A stretch of 64,000 bases of DNA from Pelosinus sp. IPA-1. GTDB lineage: Bacteria; Bacillota; Negativicutes; DSM-13327. The stretch is from NCBI RefSeq assembly GCF_030269905.1, contig NZ_BSVC01000003.1, positions 186,001 through 250,000 of the forward strand, written 5' to 3'. Below the pieces are notes generated by a model, which worked only from the letters and a program-made list of their open reading frames with translations, did not search any database and had not been told where the DNA came from. The number at the start of each line of letters is the position of its first letter. The first letter of the stretch is position 1. Below are positions 7,631-16,862 of the stretch, piece after piece. Made by a program: the position numbers and the translations under genes.

Positions 7631-8845
7631 ATGCAAACTAAATCAACTCGTTCGGCTTGGGTGCTAATGATAAGTTCTGCGGCAATTCTAGCAATCACTA
7701 TGGGGGTCAGGCAGTCAACTGGACTTTTCGTCTCACCGATAAATGCGTCTACAGGATTGGGCATTGTTTCCATTAGCTTTGCCCTTGCTGTGGGGCAGTT
7801 CGTCTGGGGCTTAGCTCAGCCTATATTCGGTGCCATCGCTGATAAAAAGGGTTCCTATGGTGTTCTTATAGCGGGAGCCTTTATACTTGCAGGGGGATTG
7901 GCTTTGACACCTTTCGTAAATTCGGAATGGTCGCTCATATTAACTATGGGTATTTTAAGTGCGGCAGGTGCAGGGGCGGGAAGTTTCTCAATATTGATTG
8001 GTGCCACTTCTCGGCAGCTGCCTCTCGAGAAACGTGCTTTTGCTGGCGGTTTTATCAATGCAGGAGGTTCTTTCGGTCAGTTTATTTTTGCACCCTTATT
8101 ACAAGGAATTATTAGTGGCTTTGGCTGGGTCGCTGCCATGCTCACCATGGCGGTAACAACACTCCTTACCATCCCCATGGCCTCATTATTGCGAGGTGAC
8201 TTACCAACAGATAAGAGTGTTGCTTCTACTTCTGGACAGCCTACGGGAGGGTTAGTGCAGCAAGTTCGTCAAGCTATGAAGAATCCAAGCTACTTATGTC
8301 TGCATGCAGGATTTTTTACATGCGGCTTTCATATTGCATTCTTGGTAACCCACCTGCCTGGGGAAGTTGCTTTATGTGGTCATTCAGCAAGTGTATCTGC
8401 TGCTTCATTGGCTATCATCGGCTTGTTCAATATAGCGGGTAGCTTATTTGCTGGATCCCTTGGTTCACGATATCGGATGAAATACATACTTGCCGTGATG
8501 TACGGCAGTCGTGCTGTGATGATTGGATTATATCTTATGGCACCAAAAACGCCTTTGACTTTCTATATTTTTGCTGCTTCTCTAGGATTTACCTGGCTAG
8601 CGACAGTACCACCAACCGCTGGTCTAGTTGGGAAACTTTTCGGTACGAAATACTTGGCTACACTTTTTGGTTTAACACTTCTGACCCACCAAATTGGAGG
8701 TTTCTTGGGTGCATGGCTCGGGGGACTTGCTATGGCTCATGATGGTAACTATCTATGGATGTGGTACGCAGATATTATATTGGCATCCGCGGCAGCACTG
8801 GTTAACCTTCCAATACGAGAGGAAAAACTAATTCAGTCTGCTTAA
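7631..8845 (+). CDS. Major facilitator superfamily transporter
   Basis: 404 residues with about 12 hydrophobic segments in two halves separated by a polar loop near 190-215. The loop between helices 2 and 3 has the MFS motif-A-like GAIADKKGSYGVL, and glycine-rich helices 4-5 (GAGAGSFSILIGA, FINAGGSFGQFIF) resemble oxalate/formate- and monocarboxylate-type MFS proteins. The substrate cannot be read from the sequence. The start ATG 7631 follows AAAGGAG. The gene stands alone between two terminators. Confidence 0.85.
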   Translation: MQTKSTRSAWVLMISSAAILAITMGVRQSTGLFVSPINASTGLGIVSISFALAVGQFVWGLAQPIFGAIADKKGSYGVLIAGAFILAGGLALTPFVNSEWSLILTMGILSAAGAGAGSFSILIGATSRQLPLEKRAFAGGFINAGGSFGQFIFAPLLQGIISGFGWVAAMLTMAVTTLLTIPMASLLRGDLPTDKSVASTSGQPTGGLVQQVRQAMKNPSYLCLHAGFFTCGFHIAFLVTHLPGEVALCGHSASVSAASLAIIGLFNIAGSLFAGSLGSRYRMKYILAVMYGSRAVMIGLYLMAPKTPLTFYIFAASLGFTWLATVPPTAGLVGKLFGTKYLATLFGLTLLTHQIGGFLGAWLGGLAMAHDGNYLWMWYADIILASAAALVNLPIREEKLIQSA

Positions 8846-8885
8846 CAAGTTTTTACTTTTTCCATTCATATTTGAAATTGCATAT

Positions 8886-8937
8886 AAAGAGTAAAACAGC
8901 TATTTGTCCAAATGAACAAATAGCTGTTTTACTCTTT
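8886..8937. terminator. Long perfect palindrome, probable terminator
   Basis: A 22-bp perfect stem (AAAGAGTAAAACAGCTATTTGT with its complement) surrounds an 8-nt loop. It lies 40 nt after the MFS gene and could act in both directions. Confidence 0.8.
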
Positions 8938-9087
8938 GTAGAAGCCTTGGGCGGATCTTTCTTATTTAGGCACTAATGATTATATTTGATAGTATGTAAT
9001 AAGAATTTTACTGATAGGTATTAATACTTTCATTTTATTTTCAGAATACTAGTTTATACTTAGATGCTATGAAGGGAAAGTGATAGT

Positions 9088-10641
9088 ATGATAGATAGAA
9101 AATTATGGATTAATATCGCAATAATTTTATGTGTTTCCTGGTTAATTAGCTTTTTTTATTTGGGTAATTTACCGTTATTAGATCCGGATGAACCGGTTTA
9201 TGCCGAAACTGCACTAGAAATGATACAAAATCAAGACTTTATCTCCCCAAGGATTTATGGTGAGTTTTGGTATGATAAACCGCCAATGTACTATTGGCTC
9301 GTGGCGGGAGCATTTAAAGTATTTGGTGCTAGCGAATTTGCCGCACGGTTTCCCTCTGCGTTACTGGCAGCATTAGGATCGGTTTTACTATATCTAGCGG
9401 GGCGTAAACTTTTCAATGATCGCGCCGGACTACTCTCAGCATTAGTCCTTGCTACTAGCTTGGAATATTTTTACCTGAGTAAGGCCGCCGTTACAGATAT
9501 TACTCTGACCTTTTTCCTTACAGGGGCATTGCTTGCTTTTCTTCTTAGAAAAAACTACTTATTTTATGCTTGCGCTGCACTCGCTGTTGTTACCAAAGGA
9601 CCTATTGGTGTAGTTTTCTGTGGGGCAATTGTAGGTCTGTACTTATTACTCACAGGTAACATTGGGCTGCTAAAACGTATGAAACTATTTAGTGGTGGAG
9701 TATTGTTTAGTGCGATCGCGGTACCTTGGTACTGGATCATGTATTATTACCACGGCATGGATTTTGTGGACACATTCCTAGGCTTTCATAATGTGACGCG
9801 ATTTTTGCAGCCTGAGCATCAGTCAGGCGTTTTATGGTATTATTACATCCCCGTACTAATTATTGGCTTTTTCCCCTGGACTGCATTTTTGACCCAGGCG
9901 TTTATTGGGGGATTGAGAAATAAGGGGCAAGAAAAGAATTACACCATATTTCTAGTTATCTGGGCTTCGGTTGTATTCTTATTCTTTAGCGTGTCACAAA
10001 CTAAGCTGGTTTCTTATATCTTACCAATGTATCCTCCTTTAGCATTATTGGTCGGTTGGTATTTTGATAAAGCTTGGAGGGAAAAACGTAGTAGCGTTTT
10101 GAAATGGTCTAGTATGATTTTCGCAATCCTAGTTGTTGCTCTCGAAGCTGGGTTGTTTAAGGCAGGAGGGGTTTTAGCGGCTCAATTAGTTCCACTAGTA
10201 AAAATAACGGCAATTATTCTTTTTCTGCTTGTTGCTTCTATATGGTGGCTAAGTTATCGTAGTAATTTTCGGGGTGTCATTGTAGCCAATATTATCGGTA
10301 TGATATTTTTCACCGCATTTCTAGTAACACAAATGCTTCCTGTTCTGGCACCTAGTCTTGCGGTGAAGGATCTTGTTAATGATTTTAAACAGTACTACGA
10401 CGGACAGTCTCCCGTATATGTCGCAAAATTTTACCGCCCGGGTTTTATGTTTTATAGTGGCATGCCGGGTATCGAATTGAAGTCAGATGAGTTACAGAAA
10501 GCAGTACAAGACAAGGCAGGTAAATCCTATTTCATTGCGCAAAAGAAATATTACGAGAATTTGCCACCGTCAATTCAGGGCAAGATAAAGTTGTTAACAA
10601 TTGTTGAAGATAAAGCCCTTTTTGTCTACGAAGCTAATTAG
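9088..10641 (+). CDS. ArnT/PMT-type glycosyltransferase (GT39/GT83)
   Basis: 517-residue integral membrane protein with about a dozen helices. The first periplasmic loop holds the diagnostic DPDEPVYAETA (catalytic acidic residues) and WYDKPPMYYWL, as in ArnT and related dolichyl-phosphate-mannose-type transferases. These enzymes move a sugar from a polyprenyl-phosphate donor to lipid A, a glycan or a protein on the outer face of the inner membrane. A C-terminal soluble domain (about 430-517) is present. The regulator/kinase pair starts 86 nt downstream, so sensing-linked envelope modification is possible. Confidence 0.88.
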   Translation: MIDRKLWINIAIILCVSWLISFFYLGNLPLLDPDEPVYAETALEMIQNQDFISPRIYGEFWYDKPPMYYWLVAGAFKVFGASEFAARFPSALLAALGSVLLYLAGRKLFNDRAGLLSALVLATSLEYFYLSKAAVTDITLTFFLTGALLAFLLRKNYLFYACAALAVVTKGPIGVVFCGAIVGLYLLLTGNIGLLKRMKLFSGGVLFSAIAVPWYWIMYYYHGMDFVDTFLGFHNVTRFLQPEHQSGVLWYYYIPVLIIGFFPWTAFLTQAFIGGLRNKGQEKNYTIFLVIWASVVFLFFSVSQTKLVSYILPMYPPLALLVGWYFDKAWREKRSSVLKWSSMIFAILVVALEAGLFKAGGVLAAQLVPLVKITAIILFLLVASIWWLSYRSNFRGVIVANIIGMIFFTAFLVTQMLPVLAPSLAVKDLVNDFKQYYDGQSPVYVAKFYRPGFMFYSGMPGIELKSDELQKAVQDKAGKSYFIAQKKYYENLPPSIQGKIKLLTIVEDKALFVYEAN

Positions 10642-10727
10642 GAAATAGTGTTGACATTCGAATTGCTATCGCCTAGAATATATGAAAATATATCCCTTGG
10701 GTAGTTATGGCAAAAGGAGAAGTTCAT

Positions 10728-11414
10728 ATGCGTGTATTACTTGCCGAAGATGATGCTAAGCTTGGAAGGTTAATTAAACATATGTTGGAGAAATCGGTGG
10801 CGCAGGTCGACTGGGTTTTGCGTGGTGATATAGCTATCGATTATGCGCTTCACTCTCCCTATGACGTAATTATTATGGATTGGATGATGCCTGGTCAAAC
10901 AGGACTCGAAGTATGTGATCATCTGCGAAAACAAAACTATCATGGAGCTATATTAATGCTTACAGCCAAAGATGCTGTAAGCGATCGAGTTCTAGGATTG
11001 GATACAGGGGCGGACGACTATCTTGTCAAACCTTTTGAATTCACAGAACTATTTGCAAGAGTTCGTGCCCTGTCTCGACGTAGTGGATTAAAAATAAAAG
11101 AAGAAATATTACAAGTAGGTAGCCTTGTCTTAAATCGTACCACTCGTAGTGTGCATCGTGGAGATACTGAAATACAACTTACTGCGAGGGAGTTTCAAGT
11201 ACTGGATTTACTAATGCACAATAGCGGACAGGTAGTACCTAGGGAAGTCATCTTAGATCGGATATGGGGGCTAGAGGCAAACGTATCATCCAATAATCTT
11301 GATGCCTATGTTCGGCTGCTCCGAAAAAAAATCAGTCTTGCCGAAGATGATGATGTAGAGTTACAAAACATTAGGGGTATCGGATTCAAATTGGAGGCTC
11401 ATAATGTTTTCTGA
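10728..11414 (+). CDS. OmpR-family response regulator
   Basis: 228 residues. The receiver domain (1-118) has acidic residues EDD at 7-9, phosphoacceptor Asp51 (IIMDWMMP) and Lys in YLVKPF. The winged helix (about 128-225) has the transactivation-loop motif LTAREFQVLDLL and NLDAYVRLLRKKI. The AAAGGAG at 10712-10718 selects ATG 10728; the frame's upstream start at 10707 precedes that site. It overlaps the kinase gene by 11 nt, which marks a cognate pair. Confidence 0.94.
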   Translation: MRVLLAEDDAKLGRLIKHMLEKSVAQVDWVLRGDIAIDYALHSPYDVIIMDWMMPGQTGLEVCDHLRKQNYHGAILMLTAKDAVSDRVLGLDTGADDYLVKPFEFTELFARVRALSRRSGLKIKEEILQVGSLVLNRTTRSVHRGDTEIQLTAREFQVLDLLMHNSGQVVPREVILDRIWGLEANVSSNNLDAYVRLLRKKISLAEDDDVELQNIRGIGFKLEAHNVF

Positions 11415-12696
11415 AATACGTAATCGTTTAACGCTGCTTTATACGGTAGTTATGGCAGTCTTTCTTCTAGCATTTATTGCAGTAAGTGATGCTGGGGTTG
11501 TTTGGGTGCTTCATCATGAAGAACAACAAGATATACGGTCTTTTGCCGAAGAAGAAGCAAAAGAGCATATAATGATGCTCAAACAAAAAAAGAATAAAAT
11601 AGAGTTAAAAGAAGGAAACAATATCGATGCTATGGGTGGAAAAATTTTCTTTTATGTGTTTGATGATAGAGGACAACTTATTGATACCAATGAACCAGCT
11701 GTGAAAATGCGCCCCAAAGTTCAGGAGATTATTAGCAACTGGAATGTAGCAGATGGCGAAGGAACAATTAGGAAATTCTATCTCCCAGAAGGGGAACGAG
11801 TCATCCTAATTATGTGCAGTATGAAGATCTACGACGGAGAAGATTTTCTCGGCAACGTTTTTGTTGGTGAAGACATTACGGCCTATTATGCACTACTTAA
11901 GACATTACTGATTGTATTAATTGTAATTGCCATCTTATTTCTGCTTGTTGCCACTTTCATAGGACATTTATTAGCAGGGCGAGCAATCATTCCGATCAAG
12001 CAATCGTTTGTAAGGCAACGTGAATTTGTCGCAGATGCTTCGCATGAATTACGTACTCCTCTTAGCATACTATTGAGTTCCGTCGAGGTTGTCCAGACGG
12101 ATGACAGTAGCCACCTTTCCTCCTTCTCTACTCAAGTATTGGATGATATGAAAAGCGAAGTGAAACGGATGTCAAAAATGGTTTCTGATTTACTGACTCT
12201 TGCACGAGCCGATGCAGGGGCAGCCAATATTATTAAAGAAAGATTTGATTTATATAGTGTTACTGAACAGGTTATTCGCTCATTTCAGCCAGTGGCCGAT
12301 GAAAAGGGATTGGAGCTGGGATTGGACAGTGGTGAGGAAATGGTGATTTTCGCCGACAAGGAGAGAATCAACCAATTGCTATTGATTTTGCTTGATAATG
12401 CGATAAAGTACACTCCAACTAGAGGTCGGGTAGATGTGTTGCTAAGAAGGGTGGCAGGGGCAAAACCAGGTATTAGCATTACTGTGCGGGATCAGGGTGT
12501 AGGTATTTCTGATACGCACAAAAGCTTAATTTTCGATCGATTCTACAGGGTAGATAAAGTAAGATCGAGAGAAGAAGGCGGTACAGGGATTGGTTTGTCC
12601 ATCGCTAAATGGATAGTGGATGCCCATGGTGGGACGATAAAAGTGGAAAGCGCGCCAGAAGAAGGAAGTACATTCATCGTCAATTTACCGAGTTAA
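11404..12696 (+). CDS. Sensor histidine kinase, partner of the OmpR-type regulator
   Basis: 430 residues with the classic layout. TM1 is at about 10-32, an extracytoplasmic sensor of about 120 residues follows, and TM2 is near 160-182. The HisKA domain has the H-box DASHELRTPLSIL (near 210-222). The ATPase domain has N-box LLILLDNAIKYT, G1 DQGVGIS, F-box IFDRFYRVD and G2 GGTGIGLSIAK. The stimulus is unknown. The tight coupling to the regulator (start inside its last codons) and the glycosyltransferase upstream suggest an envelope signal. Confidence 0.93.
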   Translation: MFSEIRNRLTLLYTVVMAVFLLAFIAVSDAGVVWVLHHEEQQDIRSFAEEEAKEHIMMLKQKKNKIELKEGNNIDAMGGKIFFYVFDDRGQLIDTNEPAVKMRPKVQEIISNWNVADGEGTIRKFYLPEGERVILIMCSMKIYDGEDFLGNVFVGEDITAYYALLKTLLIVLIVIAILFLLVATFIGHLLAGRAIIPIKQSFVRQREFVADASHELRTPLSILLSSVEVVQTDDSSHLSSFSTQVLDDMKSEVKRMSKMVSDLLTLARADAGAANIIKERFDLYSVTEQVIRSFQPVADEKGLELGLDSGEEMVIFADKERINQLLLILLDNAIKYTPTRGRVDVLLRRVAGAKPGISITVRDQGVGISDTHKSLIFDRFYRVDKVRSREEGGTGIGLSIAKWIVDAHGGTIKVESAPEEGSTFIVNLPS

Positions 12697-12710
12697 TATT
12701 ATTATGTAAA

Positions 12711-12742
12711 GAAAGACCTCAACACGTACGTTGAGGTCTTTC
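12711..12742 (+). terminator. Terminator of the two-component operon
   Basis: A perfect 13-bp stem GAAAGACCTCAAC/GTTGAGGTCTTTC around a 6-nt loop lies 14 nt after the kinase stop. Confidence 0.85.
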
Positions 12743-12749
12743 AGTTTGT

Positions 12750-12811
12750 GGAATCACGACTAAGGCTTCTGCCTGCGTCTGAGGACTTGGCCTAAGCCAA
12801 GTCTTTTCTTA
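12750..12811. repeat. Dispersed repeat family A, copy 2 (internal deletion)
   Basis: GGAATC is joined directly to ACGACTAAGGCTTCTGCC, so the first hairpin (about 36 bp in copy 1) is missing. The right part and its terminator-like hairpin GACTTGGCCTAAGCCAAGTC with TTTTCTT are intact. Confidence 0.85.
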
Positions 12812-12820
12812 TGATATGAT

Positions 12821-13018
12821 TTACGAATCCTGACTAGTAAATCCTATGTAGCCGTAAGTGTCTTTTGCAGGCCCGACCGGTGAAGCACTTTCTTCTTCAT
12901 CAAGTTTATTTTCATCTCTATGGGCATTGTTTGAAGTTTTAACCTTGGTAGATGCCTTATTTGCGAAAGTATTTTTCTCTTGGTAAGTTACCTTTTGCCT
13001 ATAACTCAAAATTGTCAC
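12821..13018 (-). CDS. Small hydrophilic hypothetical protein
   Basis: A 65-codon frame with a GTG start at 13018 and a weak GGGAAG just upstream. The product is polar and lysine- and glutamate-rich (SYRQKVTYQEKNTF at the start, DENKLDEEESASP in the middle), with no membrane segment or known motif. It occupies a gap between a terminator/repeat and the uxaC terminator. Composition is protein-like, but nothing else supports it and it may be spurious. Confidence 0.35.
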   Translation of the reverse strand: MTILSYRQKVTYQEKNTFANKASTKVKTSNNAHRDENKLDEEESASPVGPAKDTYGYIGFTSQDS

Positions 13019-13154
13019 TTCCCGTATTATTTAATGAACCATGAAATCTAAACTTATTTGTATAACCTTTATATAGATTTTTATTACCTCAAGTTAGCTT
13101 TATCCAATGTACCATAAATATATACATGTAAAAGGATCTATCTCTTTATATGGA

Positions 13155-13198
13155 AAAAATGTCCTACTAAATTCTAAAGAATCTAGTAGGACATTTTT
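13155..13198. terminator. Terminator downstream of uxaC (acts on minus strand)
   Basis: A perfect 15-bp stem AAAAATGTCCTACTA/TAGTAGGACATTTTT has A and T runs on its two sides, so it is likely bidirectional. It ends 12 nt past the uxaC stop. Confidence 0.85.
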
Positions 13199-13210
13199 GT
13201 TTAATTCGAT

Positions 13211-14620
13211 TTATTGTATTTTGATACCAAAGTATTCTTTGGCATTGTCAAAGCAAATATTTTGTACCATTGTGCCGAGAAGTTCAAAGTCATTAGGTGC
13301 TTCACCAGACTCTACCCATTCCCCAATGATGTTACAAAGAATCCGTCTAAAATATTCATGTCTCGTATAGGAAAGGAAACTTCTTGAATCAGTAAGCATG
13401 CCGACAAAGAGACTCAGAAGGCCTAGATTTGACAAGGAGATAATTTGTTTTGTCATGCCGTCCTTTTGATCATTAAACCACCATCCAGAACCAACTTGAA
13501 TCTTGCCTGGAATCCCGCCGCCTTGGAAGCAGCCTATGATTGTCCCCAAGATTTCGTTATCGCGAGGATTTAGACAATATAAAATTGTCTTTGGCAGCTC
13601 ATCGGTATCGTCTAATTTATCAAGAAATTTTGAAAGAGCTTCAGCGAAAGTATAATCTGCAATTGCATCAAAGCCGGTATCTGGTCCGAGTAGTCTCATC
13701 ATTCGTTTGCTGTTATTTCTGATGGTACCGATATGGATCTGCATGGTCCAATTCAAACGGGTATACTGTTTTCCAAGATAGACCATAACTTCAGTTTTAT
13801 ATTTCTTTATCTCAGATTCGGTAAGTTGTTCTCCTTTCAACGCTTTTTGCAGGATAGAGGTAATCTCCTCTTCCGTACCTTCCTCAAAAACAATAGGATC
13901 TAAGGCATGATCAGAAACTCTGCAACCAACTTCATGGAAGAAATCCAAGCGTTGTTTTAAAGCCTCTTTCAGACTAGCAAAAGTTTGAATGTCTTGACCA
14001 ACAACGTTACTAAGTCTTTCGATCCATTCTACGAAACCTGCTTTATCGATATTAAAGCTCTTATCAGGTCTAAATGCAGGGAGTACCTTTACATCAAAAG
14101 TTTTATCCTTAGCTAATGCAATATGGTCCTCGAGGGAATCCGCAGGATCATCGGTAGTGCAAATCACCTTTACATTCGAACGTTTGATAAGTTCTCGTGC
14201 AGTAAACTCATCTTTTGCCAGCATTTCATTACATTTTTCCCAGATTACTTCAGCAGTTTTGGGTGAAAGTAGTTCATTTATGCCAAAGAATCTTTTCAGT
14301 TCTAGATGAGTCCAATGATACAAAGGATTGCCGATGCATTTTGGCATTGTCTCGGCCCATTTGATAAACTTTTCTTTATCAGGTGCAGCTCCTGTTATAT
14401 ACTTTTCATCAACACCATTACTTCGCATAGCACGCCACTTGTAATGATCGCCGCCAAGCCATATTTCAGTAATATTTCGGTATCTCTTATTGTCTTTAAT
14501 TTCTTTCGGATTTAGATGACAGTGGTAATCAAAAATTGGCATATCCTTTGCGTAATCATGGTAAAGTTTTTCTGCAGTTTTATTGGTTAATAAAAAGTCT
14601 TCATCCATAAAAGGTTTCAT
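13211..14620 (-). CDS. uxaC: Uronate isomerase
   Basis: 469 residues, the usual length of UxaC. It interconverts glucuronate/fructuronate and galacturonate/tagaturonate, the first step of hexuronate breakdown, in the cytoplasm. Family features include the metal-binding [12 protein letters not shown] near 29-40, [12 protein letters not shown], the HIGTIRNNS region and [13 protein letters not shown]. The start ATG 14620 follows AGGAAG. It stands alone; no uxaA, uxaB or kdg genes are in the window. Confidence 0.95.
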   Translation of the reverse strand: MKPFMDEDFLLTNKTAEKLYHDYAKDMPIFDYHCHLNPKEIKDNKRYRNITEIWLGGDHYKWRAMRSNGVDEKYITGAAPDKEKFIKWAETMPKCIGNPLYHWTHLELKRFFGINELLSPKTAEVIWEKCNEMLAKDEFTARELIKRSNVKVICTTDDPADSLEDHIALAKDKTFDVKVLPAFRPDKSFNIDKAGFVEWIERLSNVVGQDIQTFASLKEALKQRLDFFHEVGCRVSDHALDPIVFEEGTEEEITSILQKALKGEQLTESEIKKYKTEVMVYLGKQYTRLNWTMQIHIGTIRNNSKRMMRLLGPDTGFDAIADYTFAEALSKFLDKLDDTDELPKTILYCLNPRDNEILGTIIGCFQGGGIPGKIQVGSGWWFNDQKDGMTKQIISLSNLGLLSLFVGMLTDSRSFLSYTRHEYFRRILCNIIGEWVESGEAPNDFELLGTMVQNICFDNAKEYFGIKIQ

Positions 14621-14838
14621 ACGTCTTCCTCCAATATATTTTTTTCTAAAAGTTATATAATTCTTATTATTCTATATAATGTTGAAAAATCCTTGTTACT
14701 TAATTAAATAAATTAACTAACGTATAATTAAAAAGATAGTTCATTAAATGGATAATATGGCTTAAGGGTTAAATATCACTGATTTTACCGCTATATCTAT
14801 TATAATCTAAAGGAAGAAGATTTATTGGTAATTTTACT
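14621..14838. other. AT-rich intergenic region between divergent genes
   Basis: This region holds the uxaC promoter and leader. Beyond AT richness no distinct operator or hairpin could be supported. Confidence 0.4.
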
Positions 14839-14871
14839 TGTCATATAAATGTCATATTTTTCTTGTATTAT
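14839..14871 (+). promoter_or_regulatory. Pho-box-like direct repeat and -10 element
   Basis: TGTCAT at 14839 and TGTCAT at 14850 have an 11-bp period, matching the PhoB/PhoP-type box TGTCAT-N5-TGTCAT. A -10 TATTAT (14866-14871) begins 16 nt after the start of the second half-site. The same layout with identical spacing precedes the paralogous gene at 35374. Control by a PhoB-like regulator is inferred. Confidence 0.6.
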
Positions 14872-14935
14872 TATTAATATAAACTGCTTATAGTGATTTT
14901 TAATGCCACTATTGGTAAATTAGTTGGAGGTAATT

Positions 14936-15190
14936 ATGAATAGTGCAATGTCTACGACTACATATCGAAGTCCAATATTATCAACCTGCGATATTGGAAA
15001 GTACAAATATAGGATTGTTGTGAATTGTAATCAAGAAAATACAGGAATGACAGGTGGGCGCATTAACGTTGAGAAATGCCCTCTAGATATGAATGATGTA
15101 TGGGAAAATGTTGAACGGGACACGGTAGAGCATAAAGCCGTAATACAATATGGATTGTTTAGTAAGATGAGATCTGAATGTGGTTTGTAA
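14936..15190 (+). CDS. Small conserved protein, paralogue of the 35374 gene
   Basis: 84 residues from ATG 14936, which has GGAGG at 14926-14930; an in-frame TTG at 14924 lies before that site and is unlikely. The function is not recognised. The core (about 8-58) aligns with the 62-residue protein at 35374-35562, sharing the pattern YR.P.LSTxDI..YKYRIV.N..QE.TG and I.VE+C. There is no signal peptide or membrane helix. Shared Pho-box-like promoters suggest a common stimulus such as phosphate limitation. Confidence 0.7.
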   Translation: MNSAMSTTTYRSPILSTCDIGKYKYRIVVNCNQENTGMTGGRINVEKCPLDMNDVWENVERDTVEHKAVIQYGLFSKMRSECGL

Positions 15191-15192
15191 CT

Positions 15193-15232
15193 CAAAACTC
15201 CTGCGAGGTAATTTCACCTTGCAGGAGTTTTG
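15193..15232. terminator. Bidirectional terminator between convergent genes
   Basis: The 12-bp stem CAAAACTCCTGC/GCAGGAGTTTTG serves the small gene upstream and the minus-strand gene at 15242. Confidence 0.85.
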
Positions 15233-15241
15233 ATTGTTACA

Positions 15242-15529
15242 TTAGGTTGATCCCCATTTTTCGTAGTTTGCGATTAGGTTTGAAATATACGGTATTGTAG
15301 CTGCATCAATTTGTGTAGGCGATATTGGTTGTTCATGTTGCTGTAAGGCATGTAAACCTTGGGCACTGATTTCAACAATATCTAAATTTTGCGGTTTAGT
15401 CCTTGAATAAAAATTGCGTTTATTTTTATTATATTGATAATCTTTATATGCAATCATATCATGATTCGCTACTTGAAGATATCGAGCATTAATTTGCTTA
15501 ATGGGGGATACTTTATAGAAGTCTTCCAT
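15242..15529 (-). CDS. Hypothetical protein, 95 residues
   Basis: The frame begins at an ATG preceded by AAAGGTG at a good distance. The product is soluble, with a basic middle (YQYNKNKRNFYSRTKPQ) and a helical C-terminus (AQGLHALQQHEQ... IPYISNLIANYEKW). No family was recognised. It converges on the small gene at 14936 with a shared terminator. Codon use and start support a real gene; the function is unknown. Confidence 0.6.
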   Translation of the reverse strand: MEDFYKVSPIKQINARYLQVANHDMIAYKDYQYNKNKRNFYSRTKPQNLDIVEISAQGLHALQQHEQPISPTQIDAATIPYISNLIANYEKWGST

Positions 15530-15680
15530 TTATACCACACCTTTCAGGGGAATTACTTAAAATTACCAAGTTTAGAATAATATAAAAGTATGGCAAAACC
15601 ATGACAATCTCTTTTAAACTTGCTTAAAAAATATAGTTGTGGTGTAATATATAAATACTAAGACATAGGAGTGAATTGAC

Positions 15681-15836
15681 ATGGCAGGTAAAGTTATGGT
15701 ATCCTACACTACTCGTATTGAACAATCTCTTTCAGATAGACTTAAAGAACATAGTACTAGGACAGATGTTTCAATTACAAAGATTATCAATAAGGCTTTA
15801 GAGGATTATCTCGATAAAGTCGAAACAACAAAGTAA
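15681..15836 (+). CDS. Ribbon-helix-helix (CopG/Arc-type) DNA-binding protein
   Basis: 51 residues. The N-terminal strand KVMVSYTTRIEQ is followed by two helices (SLSDRLKEHSTRT and SITKIINKALEDYLDKV), the RHH fold of small dimeric repressors such as Arc, CopG and many antitoxins. The start ATG 15681 follows AGGAG. A terminator follows directly, so no toxin partner is encoded with it. It could be an autoregulated orphan regulator. Confidence 0.7.
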   Translation: MAGKVMVSYTTRIEQSLSDRLKEHSTRTDVSITKIINKALEDYLDKVETTK

Positions 15837-15847
15837 ATTCGACTAAT

Positions 15848-15886
15848 AAAGAAACTAGCAGACTTTAATAGAATGCTAGTTTCTTT
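15848..15886 (+). terminator. Terminator of the RHH gene
   Basis: A perfect 13-bp stem AAAGAAACTAGCA/TGCTAGTTTCTTT lies 11 nt after the stop. Confidence 0.88.
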
Positions 15887-15969
15887 GTTATTATTGAAAT
15901 ATCGATGGCTAATTTTTCTTGAAAATTACACTATAGCGGTCTTTACCTACAAGAGGAGGACATAATTTG

Positions 15970-16269
15970 ATGCATTTATTTTTAAATTCTCGGATATGGC
16001 TTTTTACATATGTTTTTTGGAACATAGTAACTTTTTTCTTGATTATGTTAGATAAGAAACGTGCGCGACAACAATATTGGCGCATCAGAGAACGTACCTT
16101 ATTTCTTTGTGCCTTATTTTTTGGTGCAACAGGTATACTTATAGGTATGTATATGTTTCGTCATAAGACGCGTCATTGGAGTTTTATCATAGGTATACCC
16201 TTTCTATTGATAATTAATGCCACCTGTTGTTACTTCATTTACCGATGGGGAGGTGCTCTCAGTCAGTGA
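15970..16269 (+). CDS. DUF1294-family small membrane protein
   Basis: About 99 residues with three hydrophobic helices (about 8-28, 45-62 and 74-93) and the DUF1294 signature of a charged loop (DKKRARQQYWRIRERTLF) followed by GATGILIGMYMFRHKTRH. The function of the family is unknown. GAGGAGG (15952-15958) could serve TTG 15967 or ATG 15970; the ATG is preferred. The broken acetyltransferase gene follows 38 nt later. Confidence 0.82.
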   Translation: MHLFLNSRIWLFTYVFWNIVTFFLIMLDKKRARQQYWRIRERTLFLCALFFGATGILIGMYMFRHKTRHWSFIIGIPFLLIINATCCYFIYRWGGALSQ

Positions 16270-16307
16270 TTCAAAGTATGTGGGAAAGCGATTTGGAGGG
16301 GGAACCA

Positions 16308-16799
16308 ATGATTGAACTGGTGCGAGAAATTGAACCTAAATTGATTCAGCGTTTAGTTCAGTTAGAAAAAGAAGCTTTTGGCGAAGGTGGAATGAATGCG
16401 TGGCATCTTGTACCGCTAATTCGGCATGGGCGTGTCTATATTTTAGAAAAAGAGTTAGAAGTTATTGGACTCATTCAGTATATGCTGGATTAGGATAGTC
16501 CCCAAAAAGCTTATATGGTCGGAGTTTCAATATCCAAGGACTTTCAGGGGCTAGGTCTAGGGACTGAATTACTTAAGAAGAGCTTAAAAGCTTTATATAG
16601 GGAAAACATTGAAAAAGTGGAATTAACAGTGGGTCGAAATAATGTTGCAGCAGTTAAAATTTATGAGAGCAAATTAGGATTCAAGGTGACGGATTGCCGG
16701 AAAGACGAGTATGGTGAAGGCGAAGATAGATTGGTAATGGTCCTATCGTTAGCTGACTTTGCAAATAACGACGAGTGCAGAGTTGATCAAAAAAGGTGA
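16308..16799 (+). pseudogene. GNAT acetyltransferase interrupted by one in-frame TAG
   Basis: The frame from ATG 16308 (GGAGGGGG upstream) reads through one stop, TAG at 16491-16493, into the rest of a GNAT domain in the same frame. The first half has the N-terminal strands (VYILEKELEVIGLIQYML). The second half has the acetyl-CoA loop VSISKDFQGLGLGTELL and the C-terminal VGRNNVAAVKIYESKLGF. The stop sits where GNATs often have an aromatic residue, so a TGG to TAG change is the simplest explanation. Both halves are otherwise undamaged, so inactivation is recent or the product is made at low level by readthrough. Confidence 0.8.
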
Positions 16800-16862
16800 A
16801 AGTATAATAAGATAAATTTGTAGACCTCAAAATGGCTAGAAAAATTCAATTAATAGTTTTAA

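Noticed and set aside
13107-13370. Plus-strand 87-codon open frame
   Set aside because: It spans the uxaC terminator and the 3' end of uxaC on the other strand, with no ribosome site; a shadow.
16491-16493. Pyrrolysine reading of the TAG in the GNAT gene
   Set aside because: No Pyl machinery is in the window and GNATs do not use pyrrolysine; a nonsense change is simpler.
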